Source: Cannabis sativa (Eukaryota; Streptophyta; Magnoliopsida; Rosales; Cannabaceae). From it: a stretch of DNA of 64,000 bases. The stretch is from assembly GCF_029168945.1 (NCBI RefSeq), contig NC_083604.1, positions 44,077,686 through 44,141,685 of the forward strand, in the 5' to 3' direction. Position numbers and translations under genes: made by a program. Of the stretch, positions 56,934-64,000 are shown in pieces; position 1 is the first letter of the stretch; each line of letters starts with the position of its first letter. A model generated the notes under the pieces. It worked only from the letters and a program-made list of their open reading frames with translations, was not told where the DNA came from and did not search any database.

Positions 56934-57561
56934 ATGACTGTTGTTCTCTCGATTGATGAAAGTGTCATTCCAGATCCTCATCAACTATGTGGTGACATTG
57001 TAGAATTGCTCAATCTCCTAAAACACTCTGTAGTTGAGAAATATCGGTCTTAAACTACTGTTATGGAATAATAAATATTTTAAGAAACTAGCTAATAAAT
57101 TAATTAGGTGTTCTGTTTCTAAAATTTCTCTTTTCAATAACAAATATGAAAAAGAATAGTATATTGAGAAAATGTAATGTTAGAAGAATGTTTACTTAGA
57201 AACCAATGAAAGTCATCATGTTGAGTGTTCCTTTTTTTGTTCTATTATTATAACATAATCTATTCTATATAAAATGTCTACTGGCTATAGGTGTAAGGTG
57301 ATGATACAAGCTGGAGATCCAAATGACGACGATGGTGGTGGTGCGCAAGCAATTTATCATAATCCACATGATTGGTGCATTAGTGTGCAATTGTATTTTG
57401 TGCTTTCATTCTTGAGTCTTGTTGTTCCTTTTGTGTTGAGATGGTATTTTGTTGAGCAAAGTTCAGTCAATTGGAGAAAAAGAAACTCTCATTCATGTAC
57501 AAGCAATTCAGCTGTTTTGTATCCCAAAGATCCTGTTAAATTTACTACTTTTTTCACCTAA
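56934..57561 (+). other. Possible captured gene fragments in H3 (unrecognised)
   Basis: Two open stretches do not look like the surrounding repeats. 56934-~57053 (39 codons from MTVVLSIDESVIPDPHQL) follows a polypyrimidine/gt-rich tract and a gtttgtag acceptor-like site. 57274-57561 (95 codons from MSTGYRCKVMIQAGDPNDDD) has an acidic/Gly start and one hydrophobic segment (LYFVLSFLSLVVPFVLRWYF), a possible membrane helix. Upstream of copia E, 49599-49705 is similarly non-AT-rich and is followed by gtaatta. Helitrons often carry exon pieces, but I recognise no family here. These may equally be chance frames. Confidence 0.3.
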
Positions 57562-58051
57562 ACAAAAAGTATTGATCACCTACTCTTTTAAGGTAATGAT
57601 TGTTCTTTAGGGATTCATATAATTGAATCTTTTTTTCTTCACTACCTTTTTTAATAACTAAAAAAATATGTATTTAACTTTTAATCTGTAAATCTTTAAT
57701 ATAGCATTGCTTGAAATTTGTGTGCATGTTTCAGGAAGAATATTGTTGGTCAGTATTATGGCCACACATCCTTCACTCTTCCTAGGCTCTTTTGAGTTGT
57801 AAAACCCAATGGACGAAAAATGGAGAAAAAATTATCAATGAAAAATAAACTAGCCATGCGTATTTCACTCTTCACCAATTTCTCTAAATTTTTTCTATAA
57901 TTACTGCCAAATTCTTAAGAAATTTCCAAGTTGGTGTATTTCACTCTTCACCAATTTCTCTAAATAATAAATTAAATTATATAATTATTTATTGAATTAT
58001 TCTCAATTATATTATAAAACATTTAACAAGTATACGTGCAGCTTTCTTCTA

Positions 58052-58087
<36 letters not shown>

Positions 58088-58250
58088 AATTTGATGGTGA
58101 CGTACGTGTGAATTAATTTTTAGGTAATGTGATTGAAAATTTATTTATTTATTACTGGCTTTAAGAAAAACGTGATAAGTGATTAAATTTTGGTAGATAG
58201 GAGTTCTAGTGCACTAGTTATTAGGAAGAATTTCATAAGCCACAGATTGT
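57562..58250 (+). other. AT-rich DNA upstream of the chitinase gene
   Basis: Contains a 30-bp direct repeat starting gtatttcactcttcaccaat at 57859 and 57937, the candidate Helitron H3 end at 58052 and a (ta)n run at 58053-58083. The last 170 bp before the TATA box is the likely chitinase promoter; no specific stress-response element is claimed. Confidence 0.6.
58053..58083. repeat. (TA)n microsatellite
   Basis: ta repeat of about 30 bases directly after the candidate Helitron terminus. Confidence 0.9.
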
Positions 58251-58257
58251 TATAAAT
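58251..58257 (+). promoter_or_regulatory. TATA box of the chitinase gene
   Basis: tataaat at 58251-58257, within ttataaataca, lies 64 bases before the ATG, giving a short 5' UTR of about 30 bases. Confidence 0.8.
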
Positions 58258-58314
58258 ACAATCACAACCTCATTCAACCTCATTCAAACTGATATAAAGA
58301 AAAGGAAAAGAAAA

Positions 58315-59701
58315 ATGAAATACTCTTATTATTTGTGGCTGTTCACTACCATTACAGCATTGTTGGTAGTAGGAATTAGGTCCAATCCTCCAGGTGGAGA
58401 GTGTGGAAAACAACATGAATATGCTCTCTGTGATGACGGCTATTGTTGTAGTAACGCTGGATACTGTGGTCAGACAGATGAGTATTGTGCCCCTGAAAAC
58501 TGCCAAAGCCAATGTCGAACCCCATCTCCCCCACCACCACCACCTCCGCCCTTCACGCCACCACCTCCGGTTTCTCCCGATGATGTTAGTCACATCATTA
58601 CTTCCTCGCTTTTCGAGAAGATGCTCAAAAATCGAAATGATCCTCGATGCAAAAGTAAAGGCTTCTACACTTACGACGCCTTCATAACTGCTGCTAGAAA
58701 ATTTCCTGGATTTGGTACTACTGGCTCTCTTGAAACTCGTACAAGAGAACTAGCTGCGTTCTTTGGCCAAACTTCTCACGAAACCACAGGTATATATATT
58801 GGTTAATTTATCCATGACATGTGATGTGATTTAAGTAATATAACAGACTAATTTTAGTCTAACTGTAGCATCAGATTATAGATATAGCTGATATATAATT
58901 TTTCCACTTAAAAAACAGAGAATTAATCCATACAGATAATATAATTTTCCTATAAAGATTTGTTGATTATGTTTGTGAATCACAGGAGGATGGTCATCTG
59001 CTGATCAGGGAGGACCTTATGCCTGGGGATATTGCTATATCATAGAACAAGATGATCAATCTCCGCATTGCGTCGACAGCCTAGAATGGCCCTGTGTTCC
59101 TGGCGAATTCTACTATGGTCGTGGACCCATCCAGATCAGTTAGTAAGTCATCAAGTTTTACATAATACATACATAAGTATATATATATATATATGTATAT
59201 ATACCATGCATGCGTGTCATTTATGGAGTTGTACTATGTGCTTTATATATGTTTTAATACTTTTTAGTACGTACGACGTACTTTTGTGACGACAAAATCA
59301 GCAACTACAATTACGGACCAGCTGGTAAAGCACTCGGATTGGACCTATTAAGATACCCAAAGCTAGTTGAAAATGACACAGTTGTTTCATTCGAGACAGC
59401 TATATGGTTTTGGATGACTCCACAGTACAACAAACCATCCTCCCATGCCGTAATTGTGGGCGAGTGGAAACCAACAGCGATTGATGTGGCTGCTAATCGA
59501 CTTCCCGGCTATGGTGTGATCACTAACATAATCAACGGAGGTGTGGAGTGCGGCCACGGTGTTGATGACCGGGTCATAGATAGGATTGGCTTCTATGAAA
59601 GGTACTGCCTTATACTAGGAGTAAGCACTGGGGACAATTTGGACTGTTACAATCAAAGTCCTTTCAATTATGGCGTCCTCAAAATGTCTGCTGATGAATA
59701 G
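58315..59701 (+). CDS. Class I-type chitinase (hevein domain plus GH19 catalytic domain), three exons
   Basis: Secreted endochitinase that cleaves beta-1,4-GlcNAc chains of fungal walls; usually a defence protein. Exons 58315-58789, 58986-59142 and 59302-59701 give 343 residues. Intron 1 is gt (58790)...ag (58985); intron 2 is gtaagt (59143)...atcag (59301). Signal peptide: residues 1 to about 23. A hevein-type chitin-binding domain (CBM18) has eight Cys (30, 39, 44, 45, 51, 58, 63, 67), then a Pro-rich hinge (~68-90), then GH19. The catalytic Glu in HETTGGW is residue 156 and the second in YIIEQ is residue 179; [14 protein letters not shown] and [13 protein letters not shown] are intact. The earlier tttttag acceptor at about 59267 would lead to a stop, so 59301/59302 is chosen. 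The end (VLKMSADE) shows no clear vacuolar signal. No break was seen; it looks functional. Confidence 0.95.
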
Positions 59702-60591
59702 ACATTATTTGAGTACTAGTCATATATGTACAATCATGTATGATATGTACGTACTGTATGTTAGCTTGCCTATATACAGCTTATCATATATAGTACGTAC
59801 TTCAATAATAAGTTATAATAATAAGTGAGTTTGTTGCTTTGTTACAACCATATATTTGTTCTTCTTTTTTTTTCCTCTATATTTAGAATACTCGTCCCAT
59901 TTACAGGGGCAATGAACATCTTCAGTCAAATAATGGTATCCCAAACCATGTCCATCCGATAAAAATTTAACACATCATTTATTTTTATTTAATATATTCA
60001 TTTTAATTCATTTTACTTTTCATTGGTTTATGAATTTAAAATAGAAATAATGTATCTTAAATACGAATAAATAGAAAGTAACTGAAAACTGCAAATAATT
60101 ATGAAGATATATTTCAACCAAAAAGTTATGAAGTATATGTTATTATTATTTTTTTTCTTAAACAAAAATTCCTATAGGACAACATTCATTTAAAGAAAAA
60201 TCAAATAGAGATAAATTTTTTATAAATATTAATAATTATGCGGATGTTTAAATTTTTCTTTGTAATTACAAGAATAAGACTTTTCCAGAGGCATTTCAAT
60301 AAAAGGGACTAGAATAATATAATAATACAGGCGGTAGTTGTTGAAAATTTGTCTCTGAAATTCTCTTAAAAATTTTAGATAATGTAGATCTTTTAGAAAA
60401 TCGAATTGACACTTTTCTCTCGAGCCTTGTCTGCCCTTTAATTGCTCTGTGGCAGTTAGTTCCTTATTTCTTTTTAACTGTCTTTTATTGCATTTTAACT
60501 GTCTTGGTTTGCATTTCCCCCTCTTTATTCGAATATAACTGTTCCCGCCTGCTTCCTCATGCAATTTTTTCTTCATTTCTGGGTTCATCTA
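59702..60591. other. Intergenic: chitinase 3' region and LINE 5' region
   Basis: Gene-free by eye. 59702-59830 is the likely 3' UTR, with aataataag poly(A)-signal-like words near 59805. From roughly 60400 the composition becomes less AT-rich (ctctcgagccttgtctgccc), suggesting the 5' UTR of the LINE; its exact 5' end and target duplication could not be placed. Confidence 0.6.
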
Positions 60592-62178
60592 ATGGAGAAC
60601 TTCATCCCAACCATGTCTGATGCATTGTCAATTCGAGAAAGAGAGGTCATTAACTTGTCCAACTTAAACATCCCTCCTCCTAGACCTGTCATTAATCGAC
60701 TGATCTGTAGGATATTTTCTAAAAAAGGATACAACCCAAAAACTCTTAAGAACTTCATTACCAAACAATGGGTTGGTCGTTTTGCTGTTGCCATTTCGGA
60801 TTATGATGCCTCTACGGATTCATATACAGTTTCTTTTGGTTGTGAAGGAGATCTTAAGAGAGTGTTGGCTAAAGAACCATGGAATTTCCACAACCTGCAT
60901 ATGATCCTATGTCCACCAAGTGTTCTGCAAAATGCTACTTTGGAAAGTTACACTCTTACTCCTTTTTGGATTCAAGTGTTCCGACTGCCTTTTCTTAGTA
61001 AAACTGAAGCACTAGCAAAAATCCTTGGCAATATGATCGGGAAGTTCCTTGAAGTATTTGAAGATTCTCTAAATGAAGGGTGGGGGCCTTTTCTTCGAAT
61101 GCGTGTTGAAATTGATGTCTCAAAACCTCTTTTACGTGGTCAATTGGTTACCTTTCCTTGGATGAATGATGAACTATGGATCGATTACTGTTATGAAAGA
61201 CTTCCTGACTTTTGCTACGAGTGCGGAATCATTGGTCATGTTTTTGACAAATGTTCTCTGTTTTTAGAAAATTTGGATGAAGGTGTTGAACCAAATCTGC
61301 CATATGGTCCATGGATGGAAGGATCTTCCCTTCCAAGATCTAGTTACGATCGCTACAGACAAGACTTTTCTAAGGAGGGTCCTTGGCCTTTTCTCACTCG
61401 CCTGGCTCGTAATACAATCAATCCGATTCTTGAGCACCCGCGACATCTTCCTGCTGCCCCTGCCAATGTTACTTCTTCTGAGAAAGGCAAACAAGTATTA
61501 GATGCCACAAACATCATAGAATCCAATAACATGAATTTGCACTCTTTGCAACTTACTGGTGTCTCTTCTCAATCTCCCAAAAGGCTCTCTATTAAGGACC
61601 ATGCTTCTTCATCATGTTCTAAAGAAATTCCAATTGATAAGTTATCTCCTTCAACTCACGGTGGATTTTCTACTCCTGCTTCTACTACTGAATATACCTC
61701 TCGAAGTACAACAATATGCCCCACGGTACCACATATAACACCTAATATTCATTCATCACTACCTTCTCCACCAGTGGCCACATATCCTCCCCTTACATCT
61801 ACACACTTCAAAAAACCAATATCTCTTTCTATGCAAATCCCTCCAGCCTATATCCACATGTCCACGGAATTCAATACAAGTTCCACAATGTCTTCTTCCA
61901 CTGTTATCTCAGCGTCTACTGCTGCAACTTCACCACCTGTCACTGAGAACCGTATGTCCTCTCTTTTCACCAAACGACAACTCTCAACCTCCGGCGGGAA
62001 TGTCCGTAATGTGCTGAAAAGATGTCGCACAAGAGGTTCTCCACTAGCTGATACTACTAACACCAACCCGCTTCAACAATCGGATTCTTCTTCTGAATTT
62101 CCAGATAATTCACGGATCGATGAGGATTGTGACGCTTACTTGGCGAAGGCTGCTACACAGCCTCGCCAATCACCATGA
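60592..62178 (+). CDS. LINE (plant L1-type) ORF1, gag-like RNA-binding protein
   Basis: The frame is open from 60559; the ATG at 60592 (MENFIPTMSDALSIRE) is preferred because plant L1 ORF1 proteins start with such a short acidic/polar segment, giving 528 residues. The N-terminal half (about residues 50-190) resembles DUF4283 (PF14111): FGCEGDLKRVLAKEPWNFHN and FWIQVFRLP are typical. A CCHC zinc knuckle follows at about residues 208-221 (CYECGIIGHVFDKC). The C-terminal half is Ser/Thr/Pro-rich and of low complexity. ORF1 proteins coat the LINE RNA and accompany it to the nucleus. Uninterrupted, and overlaps the start of ORF2 by four bases. Confidence 0.93.
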   Translation: MENFIPTMSDALSIREREVINLSNLNIPPPRPVINRLICRIFSKKGYNPKTLKNFITKQWVGRFAVAISDYDASTDSYTVSFGCEGDLKRVLAKEPWNFHNLHMILCPPSVLQNATLESYTLTPFWIQVFRLPFLSKTEALAKILGNMIGKFLEVFEDSLNEGWGPFLRMRVEIDVSKPLLRGQLVTFPWMNDELWIDYCYERLPDFCYECGIIGHVFDKCSLFLENLDEGVEPNLPYGPWMEGSSLPRSSYDRYRQDFSKEGPWPFLTRLARNTINPILEHPRHLPAAPANVTSSEKGKQVLDATNIIESNNMNLHSLQLTGVSSQSPKRLSIKDHASSSCSKEIPIDKLSPSTHGGFSTPASTTEYTSRSTTICPTVPHITPNIHSSLPSPPVATYPPLTSTHFKKPISLSMQIPPAYIHMSTEFNTSSTMSSSTVISASTAATSPPVTENRMSSLFTKRQLSTSGGNVRNVLKRCRTRGSPLADTTNTNPLQQSDSSSEFPDNSRIDEDCDAYLAKAATQPRQSP

Positions 62179-64000
62179 ATGTCATCTCATGGAATGCTCG
62201 GGGCTTGAGTAACCCGAGAGCATTCCGTCAATTACGTTTACTCACCTCTCAGTGTAATCCCGATGTTATTTTTATTATGGAGTCTAAATTAAAGTTAGGA
62301 TCTATTACTAAGTTTAGAAATGCTTTAAAATTTCCTAATGGTATTGAAGTTCCTAGAGTAGGTCTAAGTGGTGGTATTTTATTTATGTGGAAGTCCAATG
62401 TAAATGTATCTATTCTTAACTATGGTAAAAACTTTGTTGACTGTTATATTGGCTTTGTTGATGGTCCATCTTTTCATTTTTCTGGTTTTTATGGTGCTCC
62501 ATGTTCTTCTCAAAGGCACTTCACTTGGGAATTGCTAAACAAACTAAAAGATACAGCACCTCTTTTTCCTTGGTTAGCCATGGGAGATTTTAATGAAGTT
62601 TTATCTAACCAAGATAAACTTGGTGGTCCTCTGCGTGATGAGCACCAAATCGATGCCTTCAGATCTGCCATTGATAATTGTAGTTTACAAGAAATTGATT
62701 TCTCTGGTGACAGATTTACATGGCATAACAAGCATACTCAACTCACAAATGTCAAAGAAAGGCTTGATTACGGCTTTTTAAATCAATACTGGGCTGATGT
62801 TTTTGTCATTCCCACACTTGAGCACTTGGATTTCTTTGGCTCCGATCATAGAGCACTTCGAGTACATGTATCCGTGCCTTCTGCAACATCAGTACCAAGA
62901 TTTAAATCTCGGTTTCGATTTGAAAAAATATGGCTTAAAGATGAGCAATGCCTTGACATCATCACCAACAGTTGGAAGAATACCGAGACTAATCCCACCA
63001 GCAACCTTCTTAAAAACCTGTCAAATTGTGCTTCACAGCTTCAACAATGGCATCGATCTAAGTTTGGAGACTTACCAAAAAAAATAAAATTTCACAACAA
63101 AAGATTGAAGCTCTCAACAACAAACACGATACAAGTATCAGCCATTTTGAAGAGATTAAATTAAGTGAGTCCATTCTTGATGAATTATTAACTCAAGAAG
63201 AAGAGTACTGGAAGCAGCGATCTCGAATTTCATGGTTACAATCAGGAGACTCTAACACCAGATTTTTTCATCAAAAAGCATCGAATCGCAGAACCAACAA
63301 TACTATCCGTATGCTCACTGATGACCAAGGTGTTTAACATACTTCAATTGATGGAATTGCTCATGTTGTTCAGGCTTATTTCCAATCTCTATTCAGCTCT
63401 GAAGGTATTGATACTGCTGCTCTACATCAGATTTCTTCCACAGTTCCAAGTCTCATCACAGCAGACATTAATCGAATTTTAACTCGCCCTTACACAGATT
63501 CTGAAGTGTATGAGGCTCTTAAATCAATGCAATCTGATGGCAGCCCTGGAATTGACGGAATGTCGATCATGTTTTACACAAATTATTGGGATATTGTTGG
63601 TGATCTTGTCACAAAAACTGTCCTCAACATACTCAATGATGGGGGGGACCCTTCAAGCTTTAATCAAACAGTCATCACTTTGATCCCAAAGGTGAAACGG
63701 CCAACCACTATCACTCAGCTTCGTCCCATAAGTTTGTGTAATGTGCTTTATAAGTTGGTCTCCAAAGCAATTGTTCTTCGATTACAACCGATCCTTGGTG
63801 ATGTTATTTCTGAGTCTCAAAGTGCATTCCTCAAATCAAGATTAATCACGGATAACATCCTCATCGCTTTTGAACTCTTACATTCGCTTAAACATTTAAA
63901 GAGGGGCAAGGAAGGTTATGCTGCTATAAAATTGGACATGAGCAAGGCATTCGATAGGGTAGAATGGCATTTCATTCAACATATGATGTTAAAGTTGGGT
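62175..64000 (+). pseudogene. LINE ORF2: endonuclease and reverse transcriptase, frameshifted, runs off the window
   Basis: The ATG at 62175 overlaps the ORF1 stop. The N-terminus is an APE-like endonuclease (EEP fold): MNVISWNARGLSN, catalytic Glu in MESKL, GDFNE and SDHR. Frame 1 ends at 63164. From an A-run at about 63072-63079 onward the natural protein continues in the neighbouring frame (SQQKIEALNNKHD, then WLQSGDSNTRFFHQKAS), so one base has been gained or lost there. A TAA at 63336-63338 then interrupts it. RT motifs follow: DGSPGIDGMSIMFY, LRPISLCNVLYKLVSKAI, SAFLKSRLITDN and AIKLDMSKAFDRVEW. The catalytic FADD-type box would lie beyond position 64000. Such enzymes nick the target and reverse-transcribe LINE RNA in place. 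Confidence 0.92.

Larger units (their letters stand above)
49047..58052 (+). mobile_element. Candidate Helitron H3 containing copia element E
   Basis: Opening tctatataaagtgtgtctat (49047) is the Helitron-type start shared with H2, followed by aattcttggtttatgagaaa. The candidate 3' end cttCTAG at 58049-58052 plus T is preceded by acgtgcagctttctt, close to acgtagcttttta before the H2 end, but its hairpin left arm is decayed. H3 would be about 1.9 kb without the 7.1-kb copia insertion. It holds pieces that look like exons with a gt...ag boundary around the copia site. A second Helitron-like opening at about 57267 (tctatataaaatgtctac) means the right part could be a separate, nested unit. Confidence 0.45.

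Noticed and set aside
59267..59301. Upstream acceptor tttttag for chitinase exon 3
   Set aside because: Using it puts a TGA in frame after a few codons; the acceptor ending at 59301 restores the conserved ISYNYNYG sequence.

Overview
The window is nuclear DNA from a flowering plant, very probably a eudicot. It is AT-rich and dominated by transposable elements, and the only gene that looks intact is a spliced plant GH19 chitinase. Repeat families such as a Tekay/Del-like Ty3/gypsy chromovirus, Ty1/copia elements with initiator-Met primer sites, CACTA transposons, Helitrons and a plant L1-type LINE fit this. A Rosales genome (for example Cannabaceae) is a guess from general look only. No prokaryotic or organellar genes, CRISPR arrays or tRNA/rRNA genes were seen.

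Layout. 1-1578: 3' part of a chromovirus-type LTR. 1579-4876: leader and 5' LTR of a minus-strand copia-like element (LTR D'), inserted into a minus-strand CACTA transposase whose 5' end lies at 7663. 7664-11603: AT-rich intergenic DNA with old duplications and a MITE. 11604-14272: two short non-autonomous Helitrons, tail to tail. 14273-46427: a Helitron holding a nest of insertions. 46428-49046: AT-rich intergenic DNA with a GA microsatellite. 49047-58052: a candidate Helitron containing a degenerate copia element (49713-56813) and unrecognised possible gene fragments. 58315-59701: chitinase gene. 60592-64000: LINE with ORF1 and a broken ORF2 running off the window.

The central nest can be ordered from target-site duplications (TSDs). 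Helitron H2 holds an 8.6-kb CACTA (14497-45026, TSD ttt). That CACTA holds gypsy element A (15506-37406, TSD atata). Gypsy A holds two solo LTRs: C (17871-19953, TSD acaat) and D (23470-35137, TSD acagt). LTR D holds gypsy element B (24292-33749, minus strand, TSD ttagg), a sibling of A. B is the youngest and least damaged. A has lost the stretch between gag and the RT active site and carries two frameshifts and two nonsense codons.

Nothing here amounts to a new multi-gene system. The most interesting signals are in non-coding DNA: recurring ACCGG/CCGGT palindromes and a covarying dyad at equivalent places in different chromovirus LTRs; a 48-bp-arm nested inverted repeat in the CACTA promoter region; a promoter-bearing partial duplication in LTR D; a sharply bounded cluster of differences between the two LTRs of B; a paralogous empty site for the CACTA; and a Helitron end about 200 bp upstream of the chitinase TATA box.
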